Notes under the pieces: generated by a model
What the model saw: the letters and a program-made list of their open reading frames with translations, nothing else
Told to the model about the DNA's origin: nothing
Databases searched by the model: none
From: Nocardia exalbida NBRC 100660
GTDB lineage: Bacteria > Actinomycetota > Actinomycetes > Mycobacteriales > Mycobacteriaceae
NCBI RefSeq assembly: GCF_000308575.1
Contig: NZ_BAFZ01000053.1
Location: forward strand, 1-59,141
Direction: 5' to 3'
DNA: 59,141 bases
Translations under genes and position numbers: made by a program
Shown: piece after piece, positions 26,694 to 36,235 of the stretch
Numbering within the stretch: the stretch's first letter is position 1
Layout: each line of letters opens with the position of its first letter

Positions 26694-27044
26694 ATGAGCA
26701 AGCCGCGGCGCGATCCGGACCTGGTCCGGGCCTATGTGCGCACCGGAGGGCGTACGCGTCCCACTCGCGAGCTGGACCTGGTTACTTTGGTCCTGACCGC
26801 CAAAGATCCACTCCCCGGCGCGTCGCCCGATGCGCGCCGGGTCATGGCCCTGTGCAGCCGTCGAGGTGCGCTGTCGATCGCCGAGATCGCGGCGTATCTC
26901 GACCTCCCGCCGTCCGTCGTGAAGATCGTCGCGTCCGATCTCATGGACGGCGGGCACCTGGTCACTCCCACCCCGGCCGAGTCCCTGCCGGAGATCGCTC
27001 TGCTGGAGGAGGTACTCAATGGGCTCCGTGCTCTCGCCGTCTGA
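26694..27044 (+). CDS. cvnC: DUF742 protein CvnC
   Basis: A 116-residue DUF742 protein with a winged-helix fold. The start has the typical LVRAYVRTGGRTRPTRELDL, followed by LVTLVLTAKDP, then a helix-turn-helix-like segment ISIAEIAAYLDLPPSVVKIV (first residue approximate) and the C-terminal LLEEVLNGLRALAV. In conservons it forms part of the membrane complex with CvnA, B and D. The last 26 bases overlap cvnD. Confidence 0.92.
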   Translation: MSKPRRDPDLVRAYVRTGGRTRPTRELDLVTLVLTAKDPLPGASPDARRVMALCSRRGALSIAEIAAYLDLPPSVVKIVASDLMDGGHLVTPTPAESLPEIALLEEVLNGLRALAV

Positions 27045-27624
27045 TCGCGCCGTCGACTACGTGCCGGAGACCGTGACCCGCTCGGTGAAACTGCTGGTGG
27101 CCGGCAATTTCGGCGTCGGCAAGACCACGTTCGTGAGCAGCGTCTCGGAGATCAAGCCGCTGCGCACCGAGGAGACCATCACCGAAGCCAGCGTCGGCGT
27201 GGACGACATGGCCGGACTGCCCGGCAAATCGCAGACCACGGTCGCGATGGACTTCGGCCGCATCACCCTCAGTCCCAAGCTCGCGCTCTACCTGTTCGGC
27301 ACTCCGGGCCAGCAGCGTTTCGTCCCCTTGTGGGAGGAGCTGGCCCGCGGTGCCCTCGGCGCGCTCGTGCTGGTGGACACCCGCCGCATCGAGAAGTCCG
27401 ACGAGGTCCTCTCGGTGCTCGAGGAACGTGGCGTTCCCTATTCCGTGGCGGTCAATCAGTTCGAAGGCGCGCGGCCCTACCCGTTGGAAGAGGTGCGCGA
27501 TGCCCTCGACCTGGAACCCGGCACACCGCTGACGTTGCTGGACGCGCGTGATCGAGGCACGTGCCTGCGTTCACTGATCACGCTTGTCGAATTCTTGTTC
27601 CACCGTTTGGAGTCTCGCATTTGA
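27019..27624 (+). CDS. cvnD: Conservon small GTPase CvnD
   Basis: A 201-residue Ras-like GTPase. The P-loop is GNFGVGKTTF (about residues 31-40), the switch-II-like motif is FGTPGQQRF, and the G4 motif is NQFE instead of NKxD. The start ATG follows GGAGGAGG. It should be the switch of the conservon complex. Its last codons overlap the TTG start of the first P450 (TTGA). Degenerate copies of its 3' end reappear in front of the two later CYP157-like genes, evidence for tandem duplication. Confidence 0.93.
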   Translation: MGSVLSPSDRAVDYVPETVTRSVKLLVAGNFGVGKTTFVSSVSEIKPLRTEETITEASVGVDDMAGLPGKSQTTVAMDFGRITLSPKLALYLFGTPGQQRFVPLWEELARGALGALVLVDTRRIEKSDEVLSVLEERGVPYSVAVNQFEGARPYPLEEVRDALDLEPGTPLTLLDARDRGTCLRSLITLVEFLFHRLESRI

Positions 27625-28892
27625 CCACGCCACAGTCCTCGACCTTCCCCCCACACCTAGCCATCGGCGCCTGCCCGGTCGCGCACGGATCGCCGATCGA
27701 CACCGACGGTCCCAGATTCCCGCTCTACGCGGAGGATTTCGCGGCCGACCCGCACGGGACCTACCGGGAGATGCGCAGGCGCCATGGATCGCTGGTCCCG
27801 ATCGAGCTGTCGCCCGGTGTGCCCGCCACGCTGGTGATCGGCTATCAGGAAGCCGTGCGGATCCTCAACGATCCCGAGCACTTTCCCGCCGATCCCCGCG
27901 TCTGGCAGAAGAACATCCCCGAGGACTCGCCCATCCGTCCGATGATGGAGTGGTACCCGAACGCCCTGCGCAACAGCGGCGCCGCGCATGCCCGCTACCG
28001 GGGCGCCTACACCACGAGTATCGATGCCATCGACCTGCACGAGGTGCACTCGATGGTCGAGCGCATCGCGATTCCGCTGATCAATACCTTCATCGAGGTC
28101 GGATCCGCTGATCTGGTGACGCAGTACGCGTTCCCGCTCGTCTTCGAAGTGCTGAACCGGATCGTCGGCTGTTCGACGGAACTGGGTCAGCGGGTCGCCA
28201 CCGGCATGGCGATGCTCTTCGACACCGTGGAGGCGGCCAAGGGGATGCAGATGCTCTCCGAGGCCTTGATGGAGCTGATCCATCAGCGCCGCGCGGAGCC
28301 GGGCGACGACGTCACGTCCGGGCTGGCGCATCACCCGGCCAATCTGAACGACGAGGAGATGCTCTCCAACCTGATCAGCCTCTACGGCGCCGGAATCGAG
28401 CCGCAGCAGAACCTGATCACCAACACGCTGCTGCTGATGCTCACCGACGACCGTTTCGGCGGCGACGTCCTCGGCGGCAGCCTGTCGACGCGCGACGCGC
28501 TGGACGAGGTGTTGTTCAACGACCCGCCGATGGCGAACTTCTGCATCACCTATCCGCGCCAGCCCATCCTGATCGATAACACCTGGTTGCCCGCGCATCA
28601 GCCGGTCATGGTCAGCCTGGCCGCCTGCAACAACGACCCGGCGATCCGCGGCGGTGACCGCACCGGCAACCGTTCGCACCTGGCGTGGGCCGTCGGACCG
28701 CATGCCTGCCCCGCGAAGTCGGTGGCGTCGGTGGTCGTCCAAGAAGCCATCGACCAGCTCCTCGACGCGCTTCCCGAAATGCAGTTGGCCGTGCCCGCGG
28801 ATCAAGTGGTCTGGCGGCCCGGTCCGTTCCACCGGGCGTTGGCGGCTTTGCCGGTCGTCTTCCCGAAGTCCCCTCCCTTGAACATGGTGTAA
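27621..28892 (+). CDS. Conservon P450, CYP157-like, copy 1
   Basis: 423 residues from a TTG overlapping the cvnD stop, with TTGGAG upstream. The N-terminus has GACPVAHGSPI. Helix I reads [15 protein letters not shown] (about 253), without the usual acid-Thr pair. Helix K reads DEVLFNDPP (about 295), where the ExxR Arg is Phe. The heme ligand loop is [11 protein letters not shown] with Cys near 361. Loss of ExxR is known for the CYP157 family found in Streptomyces conservons, which fits. Catalytic competence is open; a role as partner of the following canonical P450 or of the Cvn complex is possible. Confidence 0.88.
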   Translation: MTTPQSSTFPPHLAIGACPVAHGSPIDTDGPRFPLYAEDFAADPHGTYREMRRRHGSLVPIELSPGVPATLVIGYQEAVRILNDPEHFPADPRVWQKNIPEDSPIRPMMEWYPNALRNSGAAHARYRGAYTTSIDAIDLHEVHSMVERIAIPLINTFIEVGSADLVTQYAFPLVFEVLNRIVGCSTELGQRVATGMAMLFDTVEAAKGMQMLSEALMELIHQRRAEPGDDVTSGLAHHPANLNDEEMLSNLISLYGAGIEPQQNLITNTLLLMLTDDRFGGDVLGGSLSTRDALDEVLFNDPPMANFCITYPRQPILIDNTWLPAHQPVMVSLAACNNDPAIRGGDRTGNRSHLAWAVGPHACPAKSVASVVVQEAIDQLLDALPEMQLAVPADQVVWRPGPFHRALAALPVVFPKSPPLNMV

Positions 28893-28906
28893 GGAGTAGC
28901 GTCCCG

Positions 28907-30133
28907 ATGTCGCAAGAGCCGATAGTCTTGGATCTGACCGGTTCCGATATCCAAGGCGAGGCCGCGCGGCTGCGCGAGCGTGGGCCGGTGGCCCTGGTGG
29001 AACTGCCCGGCGGGGTGCCCGCGTGGTCGATCACCGATGCCGTCGTGCTCAAGACCCTGTTGGCCGACGCGCGCGTGTCGAAGGATCCCCGGCAGCACTG
29101 GGCGGCGTTCATGAACGGCGAGATCACCCAGGAGTGGCCGCTGCACCCGTGGGTGGCGGTCGACAACATGTTCACCGCCTACGGCACCGAACATCGGCGG
29201 CTGCGCAAGCTGGTCGCACCGGCGTTCACGCACCGCCGCACCGTGGCGCTTCGACCGCGCATCGAAGCGATCACCGCGGACCTGCTCGACGGGCTGGCGG
29301 CGACCCCGCGCGGTTCGGCCGTCGACCTGCGCGAGGGCTACGCCTATCCGGTGCCGATCCAGGTCATCACCGAGCTGATGGGCGTGCCCGACCATTTGGG
29401 CCCCGGCGTGCGGAAATGTGTCGACGGATTCTTCGATACCTCCTTCGGGCCGGAGGAGGCCCAGGCCAATTATCTCGAGATGTACCGGTTGATCAGCGAA
29501 CTCGTGGCCTACCGGCGGGAGACGCCGGGTGACGACATCACCAGCGTGCTGATCGCCAGCCGGGACGAGGAGGACGGCTCCCAGCTGACCGAGAAGGAAC
29601 TCGTCGACACCCTGATGCTGGTCATCAACGCCGGGCACGAGACGACGGTGAACCTGCTCGATCAGGCCATCTTCGCGTTGCTCACCCACGCCGAGCAGCG
29701 CGCCGACGTGATGGCGGGCCGGATTCCGTGGTCGGACGTGGTGGAGGAGTCGCTGCGCTTCGAGGCGCCGGTGGCGCACCTGCCGCTGCGCTACGCCGTC
29801 GAGGACATCGATATCGCCGGTGTCCGCATCCCCGAGGGGGAGGCGATCCTGGCCTCCTATGTGGCGGCCAATCGCGATCCGAAACTGCACGGCGCCACCG
29901 CGGGTGAGTTCGACCTGCGGCGACCGACCAAGGATCATCTGGCCTTCGGTTACGGCGCCCATCACTGCCTGGGCGCGCCGCTGGCCCGGCTGGAAGCCGA
30001 GATCGCCCTTCCGGCCATCTTCCGGCGCTTCCCCGACATGCGCCTGGCGACCGATCCGTCCGAGCTGGGCCCCGTGCTCAGCTTCATCTCCAACGGCCAT
30101 TCCGAGTTGCCCGTGTTCCTGGAGGCGGACTAG
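28907..30133 (+). CDS. Conservon P450, CYP154-like, copy 1
   Basis: 408 residues, starting at the ATG 14 bases after the previous stop with AAGGAG at 28891. It is a canonical P450: helix I has [15 protein letters not shown], helix K has [17 protein letters not shown], and the heme loop is [17 protein letters not shown] with Cys near 353. In Streptomyces, CYP154 and CYP157 genes are paired in conservons in this order. A strong hairpin terminator follows. The substrate is unknown; no ferredoxin or reductase lies nearby. Confidence 0.9.
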   Translation: MSQEPIVLDLTGSDIQGEAARLRERGPVALVELPGGVPAWSITDAVVLKTLLADARVSKDPRQHWAAFMNGEITQEWPLHPWVAVDNMFTAYGTEHRRLRKLVAPAFTHRRTVALRPRIEAITADLLDGLAATPRGSAVDLREGYAYPVPIQVITELMGVPDHLGPGVRKCVDGFFDTSFGPEEAQANYLEMYRLISELVAYRRETPGDDITSVLIASRDEEDGSQLTEKELVDTLMLVINAGHETTVNLLDQAIFALLTHAEQRADVMAGRIPWSDVVEESLRFEAPVAHLPLRYAVEDIDIAGVRIPEGEAILASYVAANRDPKLHGATAGEFDLRRPTKDHLAFGYGAHHCLGAPLARLEAEIALPAIFRRFPDMRLATDPSELGPVLSFISNGHSELPVFLEAD

Positions 30134-30434
30134 TCGCCCGCACCGGCATCTCGAATCACACGTGCGCGAGTAGGGCTCGGTCGTCCGTTGTCCCGGTCCC
30201 CGGCAACCCGCGTATCCCTCGCGGATACGCGGGCACGGGTGTTCCGCCGAAGGCGGGTGCACGCGGAAAGTACCCGATCGCGCCAACGTGGCGCACGAGA
30301 TATGCTCTGCCCCAGCGAAATTCGGCGTAGTGTCGAATTCGCCACGCCGCACGGCGATCCGGATCACGAGACCCGGAGCTACCCGTCGTGCGCCCACCCT
30401 TGCTCGTCGAACGTTCCGACTTTGGAGTCACGTT
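30134..30434. other. Gap between duplicated P450 blocks
   Basis: 301 bases. It contains the terminator at 30207-30233 and, at its right end (about 30395-30434), a degenerate copy of the cvnD 3' end (CTCGTCGAAC...TTTGGAGTCACG). A promoter for copy 2 should lie between; none is obvious. Confidence 0.6.
30207..30233 (+). terminator. Terminator of conservon 1 core operon
   Basis: A perfect 11-bp stem, CCCGCGTATCC/GGATACGCGGG, with loop CTCGC, 73 bases after the P450 stop. There is no U-tract. Confidence 0.75.
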
Positions 30435-31727
30435 TTGACCCACCCCCAGTCCTCGGCATCGTCCTACTCCGGCGGCTGCCCGGTCCGGCACGGTTCACCG
30501 GTCGGCGCCGACGGCCCCCGGGTCGCGCTGTACGCGGACGATTTCGCGACGGACCCACATCGTGTCTACCGGGAGATACGCGAGCGATACGGATCGCTCG
30601 TTCCGGTGGAACTGTCTCCCGGGGTGCCCGCGACGCTCGTGATCGGATATCACACCGCGCTGCGCATCCTGAACGATCCCGACCACTTCCCCGCCGATTC
30701 CCGGACGTGGCAGCAGACCGTGCCCAGTGACTGCCCGGTCCTGCCCCTGCTCGAGTGGCGACCGGCCGCGATCCGCAACTCCGGCGCCGAGCATGCCCGA
30801 TACCGGCAGGCTACGGTCGCGGGCATCGAGGAGATCGACCAGTTCGCATTGCGCCACACGGTGGAGCGGATCGCCGTTCCGCTGATCAACAGCTTCTGCG
30901 CGGACGGCTCGGCCGACCTGATCGCGCAATACGCGTTTCCGCTGTCGTTCGCGGTGATCAACGCCATGCTCGGCTGCCCGCCGGACATCGGGCAGCGGGC
31001 GGCGATGGGGCTCGCGGCGATGTTCGAAGGCGTGGACGCCGAGCGGGGCAACGCGATGTTCAACGACGCCATGGCGGACCTGGTGGCGCTCAAACGGTCC
31101 CAGCCCGGCGACGACATCGTCTCCCGCATCCTGCGTCACCCCGTCGACTTCGACGACACGGAGATGGTCCAGCAGGTGCTGATGCTGTACGGCGCCGGCA
31201 TCGAGCCGCAGCAGAACCTGATCGTCAACACCCTGCGCCTGATGCTCACCGACCAACGGTTCGCGGGCGGCCTCCTCGGCGGCAGCCTATCGACCCGGGA
31301 CGCGCTGGACGAGGTGCTGTTCACCGATCCGCCGCTGTCGAATTACTGTGTCACCTTCCCACGTCAGCCGATCCTGATCGACGGCGTCTGGCTACCCGCG
31401 CACCAGCCGGTGGTCATCAGCATGGCCGGATGCAACGACGACCCGGCGATCAACACCGGGCAGTACACCGACAACCGCGCTCATCTCGCGTGGAGTGTCG
31501 GGCCACATACCTGCCCGGCCCGGTCGGTGGCCTATCTGATCGCCCAGGATGCCATTGATCAGTTGCTCGACGCGTTGCCCGAGATGCGGCTCGGCATCCC
31601 CGCCGAGGAGCTGACCTGGCGGCCGGGTCCGTTTCATCGATCGCTGACCGCCCTGCCGGTCCTCTTCCCGGAATCCCCGCCCCTGCCGGTCTTCACGGAC
31701 CAGCCGGAAGCCGGTTCGGCGTCGTAG
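30435..31727 (+). CDS. Conservon P450, CYP157-like, copy 2 (unpaired)
   Basis: 430 residues from a TTG in the same context as copy 1 (TTTGGAGTCACGT then TTGACC). It has the same altered motifs: helix [16 protein letters not shown], helix K DEVLFTDPPLSNY without Arg, and heme loop SVGPHTCPARS with Cys near 358. The C-terminus is longer, ending PVFTDQPEAGSAS. It is clearly paralogous to the copies at 27621 and 31937, with a majority of identical residues by eye. Unlike them it is not followed by a CYP154-like gene, so the partner was either lost or never copied. Confidence 0.87.
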   Translation: MTHPQSSASSYSGGCPVRHGSPVGADGPRVALYADDFATDPHRVYREIRERYGSLVPVELSPGVPATLVIGYHTALRILNDPDHFPADSRTWQQTVPSDCPVLPLLEWRPAAIRNSGAEHARYRQATVAGIEEIDQFALRHTVERIAVPLINSFCADGSADLIAQYAFPLSFAVINAMLGCPPDIGQRAAMGLAAMFEGVDAERGNAMFNDAMADLVALKRSQPGDDIVSRILRHPVDFDDTEMVQQVLMLYGAGIEPQQNLIVNTLRLMLTDQRFAGGLLGGSLSTRDALDEVLFTDPPLSNYCVTFPRQPILIDGVWLPAHQPVVISMAGCNDDPAINTGQYTDNRAHLAWSVGPHTCPARSVAYLIAQDAIDQLLDALPEMRLGIPAEELTWRPGPFHRSLTALPVLFPESPPLPVFTDQPEAGSAS

Positions 31728-31936
31728 CCGACCCCGCCCGGCGAGCCGACCCTGCCGTATGCCGATCCCAGAAGGAGGTTGCCGCTCAGAGGTCGTCGTG
31801 CACACAGCTGATGAGGGTGTGCGTGTGCCCCGGCCTGTCACCGATTCCCCCGCATCACGTCGACCTACGCCGTCGCGGCGCGCACGCGCCGGGCGATCGC
31901 GTTCGTCGAAATGTTCGTTCCTCTGGAGTTTCGTCT

Positions 31937-33199
31937 TTGACCACGCCACATTTCCCGCCGTCCACATTCGCGAACGGGTGCCCCGTCACGCACAGCTCGC
32001 CGATCGATAGCAGCGGCCCTCGCTACCCGTTGTATTCGCAGGAATACGCCGAGGATCCGCACCGGGCCTACCGCGAGATGCGCCGACAGTACGGTCCGCT
32101 CGTCCCGGTGGAACTGTCGCCGAACCTGCCCGCCACGCTGGTGATCGGCTACCACACCGCGCTGCGTATCTTGAACGATCCCGACCACTTCCCGGCCGAC
32201 CCGCGCACCTGGCAGAAGGACGTTCCCGGCGAGTGCCCGGTCCTGCCGATGCTGGAGTGGCGGCAGAACGCGCTGCGCAGTTCCGGCCTGGAACATCTGC
32301 GCTACCGGCAGGCGAACGTCGCCAGCATCGCCGGGATCGATCTGCACGCGCTGCACGGAACCATCGAGCAGATCGCCATCCAGTTGATCAACGCGTTCTG
32401 CGAGGACGGTGCGGCCGATCTGATCAGCCAGTACGCGTTCCCGCTCAGCTTCGCGGTGCTCAACGCCATGATCGGCTGCCCGGCGGACATCGGCCAGCAG
32501 GTCGCGACCGGCATGGCCGCCATCTTCGAGGGCGTGAACGCGGACAAGGGCAACGCGATGCTCACCGACGCGCTGTTCGAACTCGTGCAGCTGAAACGCA
32601 AAGACCCCGGTGACGACATCACCTCGCGGCTGCTGCGGCACGAGGCGGGCCTGGACGACGTGGAGATGATCCACCAGCTGATCACGCTCTACGGCGCCGG
32701 TATCGAACCGACGCAGAACCTGATCGTCAACACGCTGCTGCTGATGCTCACCGACGAACGGTTCGCGGGAGACTTTCTCGGCGGGAGCCTTTCGACCCGC
32801 GACGCCCTCGACGAGGTGTTGTTCAACGACCCGCCGATGGCGAACTACTGCGTCAGCTATCCCAAGCAGCCGATCCTCATCGATGATGTCTGGCTGCCTG
32901 CGCACCAGCCGGTCGTGATCAGCATGGCGGGCTGCAACAACGATCCCGCGATCGGTGTCGGTCAGCGCACCGACAGCCGCGCGCATCTGGCGTGGAGCGT
33001 GGGGCCGCATGCCTGCCCCGCCCGATCGGCCGCGTACCTGGTGGTCCAGGACGCGATCGATCAGATCCTCGACGCGCTGCCCGAGCTGCGCTTGGCCGTG
33101 CCGCCCAGCCAGTTGAACTGGCGGCCGGGCCCGTTCCACCGCGCGCTGGTGTCGCTGCCCGTGGTCTTTCCGAAATCCCCTCCGCTGACCGTCTTCTAA
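31937..33199 (+). CDS. Conservon P450, CYP157-like, copy 3
   Basis: 420 residues from a TTG after CTGGAGTTTCGTCT. Helix I is [15 protein letters not shown], helix K is [13 protein letters not shown] with Phe for the ExxR Arg, and the heme loop is [14 protein letters not shown] with Cys near 359. The 209-base gap before it has no clear terminator, so it may be transcribed with copy 2. Its upstream 45 bases still resemble the end of cvnD. It is followed after ten bases by the second CYP154-like gene, reproducing the pair seen at 27621-30133. Confidence 0.88.
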   Translation: MTTPHFPPSTFANGCPVTHSSPIDSSGPRYPLYSQEYAEDPHRAYREMRRQYGPLVPVELSPNLPATLVIGYHTALRILNDPDHFPADPRTWQKDVPGECPVLPMLEWRQNALRSSGLEHLRYRQANVASIAGIDLHALHGTIEQIAIQLINAFCEDGAADLISQYAFPLSFAVLNAMIGCPADIGQQVATGMAAIFEGVNADKGNAMLTDALFELVQLKRKDPGDDITSRLLRHEAGLDDVEMIHQLITLYGAGIEPTQNLIVNTLLLMLTDERFAGDFLGGSLSTRDALDEVLFNDPPMANYCVSYPKQPILIDDVWLPAHQPVVISMAGCNNDPAIGVGQRTDSRAHLAWSVGPHACPARSAAYLVVQDAIDQILDALPELRLAVPPSQLNWRPGPFHRALVSLPVVFPKSPPLTVF

Positions 33200-33209
33200 G
33201 GAGTTCCCG

Positions 33210-34439
33210 ATGGACACACAGCCCCTCGTCCTCGACCCGACAGGCGCCGACATCCAGGGTGAATCCGCGCGGATCCGCGCGCGCGGGCCGGTGGCCCTCG
33301 TCGAATTGCCGGGCGGTGTGCGGGCGTGGTCGGTCACCGACGCCGATCTGCTCAAGCGGTTGCTGGCCGATCCGAGGGTCTCGAAAGACGGCAAGCAGCA
33401 CTGGCCTGCGCTCGTCAACGGTGAGATACCCCAGGACTGGCCGTTGTTGCCGTGGGTCGCGGTGAACAACATGTTCACCGCGTACGGCGCGGACCACCGC
33501 AGACTGCGCAAACTCGTCGCGCCCGCGTTCACCCACCGCCGCACCCAGGCGATGCGCGCCATGATCGAGCAGATCACCGCGTACCTGCTGAGCGAACTGG
33601 CGGCCACACCCGCGGGCGAAGCGGTGGACCTCAGGGAAGGCTTCGCCTACCCGTTGCCGATCCAGGTGATCAGCGCGCTGATGGGCGTCCCGGAGTCCCT
33701 GAACGCCGGTCTGCGTACGTGCGTCGACGGTATCTTCGACACTTCGCTCGGGCCAGAACAGTCGCAGGCGAACTATCTGGAGATGTACCGGATCCTCGGT
33801 GAGCTCGTCGCCTACCGGCGTGAAACGCCCGGTGACGACATGACCAGCCTGCTGATCTCGCACCGGGACGAGGACGACGGCTCGCAGCTGACCGAGCAGG
33901 AGTTGATCGACACGCTGCTGCTGGTCATCAGCGCCGGGCACGAGACCACGGTGAACCTGCTGGATCAGGCCGTTTTCGCCTTGCTGACCCACCCCGGCCA
34001 GCTCGCCGAGGTGACCGGCGGGCGGGCGACCTGGACCGACCTGATCGAGGAGGCGTTGCGCTACGAGGCGCCCGTGGCGCATCTTCCGCTGCGCTTCGCC
34101 GCCGACGACATCGAGATCGACGGACTGCGCATCGCCAAGGGCGAGCCGATTCTCGCGTCCTACGCCGGGGCCAACCGCGATCCGAAGCTGCACGGCGCCA
34201 CCGCGGACGAGTTCGACGTGCGGCGAGCGACCAAGGAGCACATGTCCTTCGGGTACGGGGCGCATCACTGCCTGGGCGCGCCGCTGGCCCGGTTGGAAGC
34301 CGAAATCGCCCTGCCCGCGCTCTTCCAGCGCTTCCCGAACATGCGCTTGGCGGCCGGACCCGATGAACTCGGCACCGTGTCCAGCTTCATCTCCAACGGA
34401 CACGCCAGGCTTCCGGTGTACCTGGAGCCGGCCGACTAG
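33210..34439 (+). CDS. Conservon P450, CYP154-like, copy 2
   Basis: 409 residues, ATG preceded by AAGGAG. Intact P450 motifs: helix [16 protein letters not shown], helix [18 protein letters not shown], and heme loop [17 protein letters not shown] with Cys near 354. It is very similar to the gene at 28907 (for example [20 protein letters not shown] against the equivalent start there), so it is a recent paralogue. It ends the P450 array and is followed nine bases later by a strong hairpin. Confidence 0.9.
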   Translation: MDTQPLVLDPTGADIQGESARIRARGPVALVELPGGVRAWSVTDADLLKRLLADPRVSKDGKQHWPALVNGEIPQDWPLLPWVAVNNMFTAYGADHRRLRKLVAPAFTHRRTQAMRAMIEQITAYLLSELAATPAGEAVDLREGFAYPLPIQVISALMGVPESLNAGLRTCVDGIFDTSLGPEQSQANYLEMYRILGELVAYRRETPGDDMTSLLISHRDEDDGSQLTEQELIDTLLLVISAGHETTVNLLDQAVFALLTHPGQLAEVTGGRATWTDLIEEALRYEAPVAHLPLRFAADDIEIDGLRIAKGEPILASYAGANRDPKLHGATADEFDVRRATKEHMSFGYGAHHCLGAPLARLEAEIALPALFQRFPNMRLAAGPDELGTVSSFISNGHARLPVYLEPAD

Positions 34440-34448
34440 CCGCGGACA

Positions 34449-34476
34449 CGCGCCCCCGGTGGCGGCCGGGGGCGCG
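34449..34476 (+). terminator. Terminator of the P450 array
   Basis: A perfect 11-bp stem, CGCGCCCCCGG/CCGGGGGCGCG, with loop TGGCGG, nine bases after the last P450 stop. Confidence 0.78.
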
Positions 34477-34562
34477 AGGCGGCCGGTCCCGCGTGCTCGC
34501 GCGAGAGCGGTTCTCCCGCGGCGCACTTGACGAAGCGGTGGTCCGGGGCCGAGAGTGCGCTG

Positions 34563-35891
34563 ATGGTTTCCACCACCGAGGTGGCCGGCGCTACGCTGCG
34601 CAAGGTCACGATTCGCCTGGTGCCCTTTCTCGGGCTGCTGTACTTCGTCAACTACCTGGACCGGGTCAACATCGGGTTCGCCGGGCCCAGCGGTATGAAG
34701 AACGACCTCGGTCTCACCGAGACCGCCTTCGGATTCGCCTCCGGCATCTTCTTCGTCGGATACCTCCTGCTCGAGGTGCCGAGCAACTTGGCGCTGCACC
34801 GGTTCGGCGCCCGGCGCTGGATCGCCCGGATCATGGTCACCTGGGGCCTGGTGGCCACGGCGATGGCGTTCGTGCCCGACGCCACCGTGCTGTACATCCT
34901 GCGGTTCCTGCTGGGTGTGGTGGAGGCGGGCTTCTTTCCCGGCATCCTGCTCTATCTGACCTACTGGTTCCCGCAGGCGCAACGAGCGCGGATCGTGGCG
35001 TTGTTCATGACCGCGGTGCCCATCTCCACCGCGCTGGGCGCGACGGTGTCGAGCCTGATCATCCAGTACGGCGACGGGGTCTTCGGGCTCAGCGGTTGGC
35101 GGTTCATGTTCTTGGTCGAGGGGCTGCCCGCCATCGCGCTGGCGGTGGTGACGTGGTTCTATCTGACCGACCGTCCCGAGCGGGCGACCTGGCTGGCCCC
35201 CGCGGAAAGGGAATGGCTCGCGGGCGAACTCGCCGCCGAGCAGGCCGCGCTGCGCAGCGCCGAGCACTGGACTCTGCGTCGTGCGCTGACCCATCCGCGG
35301 GTGCTCGGGCTCGCCCTGGTCTACGGCGGCATCGTCTACGGCCTCTACGCGCTCGGCTTCTTCCTGCCGACGATCATCGACGGCTTCCAGCAGCAGTACG
35401 GCACGCGGTATTCGGTGGTGCAGCGCGGGCTGATCAACGCGGTGCCCTACCTGATCGGGGCGATGGTGATGGTGTGGTGGGGGCGGCACGCCGACCGGAC
35501 CGGCGAGCGCGTCTGGCACGTCGCGCTGCCCGCGCTGCTCGGCGGCCTCGCCATTCCGGCGGCCCTGTATCTCGGCGATCCGTTCGCCGCGATGGTGGCG
35601 GTGACCGTCTGCGCGGTGGGCGTGCTCGCGGCGCTGCCGACGTTCTGGGCCCTGCCGGGCACCTTCCTGACCGGTGCCGCCGCGGCGGGCGGCATCGCGC
35701 TGATCAACTCGATCGGCAACGTCAGTGGTTTCGTGGCGCCGTACGTCACCGGTGGGCTGAGGGACGCGACGGGAAGCCAGCGCGCCGGGCTCTGGGTGGT
35801 GGGGCTGTGCATGATCGCCGCCGCCGCAGGCGTACTGACACTGCGAGGGCGCGCGGGCGATGTTCCGGTGCGCCGGAAGCCGGAGCCGTGA
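34563..35891 (+). CDS. MFS permease, ACS (anion:cation symporter) type
   Basis: 442 residues, 12 helices. The first helix region LLYFVNYLDRVNIGFAGPSG and GYLLLEVPSNLALHRFGARR are the marks of the phthalate/tartrate/galactonate permease (ACS) family. GVVEAGFFPGILLYLTYWFP follows in helices 4-5. These importers take up organic anions by proton symport. An upstream in-frame TTG at 34527 is possible, but the ATG at 34563 fits the normal length. It is monocistronic between two hairpins. The substrate is unknown. Confidence 0.9.
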   Translation: MVSTTEVAGATLRKVTIRLVPFLGLLYFVNYLDRVNIGFAGPSGMKNDLGLTETAFGFASGIFFVGYLLLEVPSNLALHRFGARRWIARIMVTWGLVATAMAFVPDATVLYILRFLLGVVEAGFFPGILLYLTYWFPQAQRARIVALFMTAVPISTALGATVSSLIIQYGDGVFGLSGWRFMFLVEGLPAIALAVVTWFYLTDRPERATWLAPAEREWLAGELAAEQAALRSAEHWTLRRALTHPRVLGLALVYGGIVYGLYALGFFLPTIIDGFQQQYGTRYSVVQRGLINAVPYLIGAMVMVWWGRHADRTGERVWHVALPALLGGLAIPAALYLGDPFAAMVAVTVCAVGVLAALPTFWALPGTFLTGAAAAGGIALINSIGNVSGFVAPYVTGGLRDATGSQRAGLWVVGLCMIAAAAGVLTLRGRAGDVPVRRKPEP

Positions 35892-36235
35892 TCTGCCGAC
35901 AGCGGCGCTCACTGTCGGCTCCGGCACTGCTGAACCGGAGGGGGCGACGGGCCATGTCGACCGACGAGTGCACCGGTGCGCTCGCAATGTGGCGACCGCC
36001 ACCATGCGTTTCCAGTGTCGGCGCGTAAGTCGTTGTGGTGGACTATCATCCACGGGATGTAGACCGGAATGAGCCGATCTACACGGGCCGTCACCCGGGC
36101 TTCCCACCCTTCCGGCGTCGCCGTCTCAGACGACCGTCCGCCGCGGTTGTAGGGTGAGCGCTGCCCGGTCCGGCATGTTTGCGCGACGGTCGCGCGGGCA
36201 TCCGGGGAAGACGTTGCATCACGCTGGGAGGACCG
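35892..36235. other. Gap before the flavin reductase gene
   Basis: 344 bases with no supported gene. It holds the terminator at 35895-35919 and two small inverted repeats, GTGGA-n6-TCCAC (36038-36053) and TGTAGA-n14-TCTACA (36058-36083), which may be operator sites for the gene at 36236. Confidence 0.5.
35895..35919 (+). terminator. Hairpin terminator after the ACS permease
   Basis: A perfect 8-bp stem, GCCGACAG/CTGTCGGC, with a 9-base loop, four bases after the permease stop. Confidence 0.65.

Noticed and set aside
32919..36107. A 1062-codon leftward frame over the last P450 and the ACS permease
   Set aside because: Composition is His/Arg/Gly-rich without any domain. The plus-strand genes have complete motifs and terminators.
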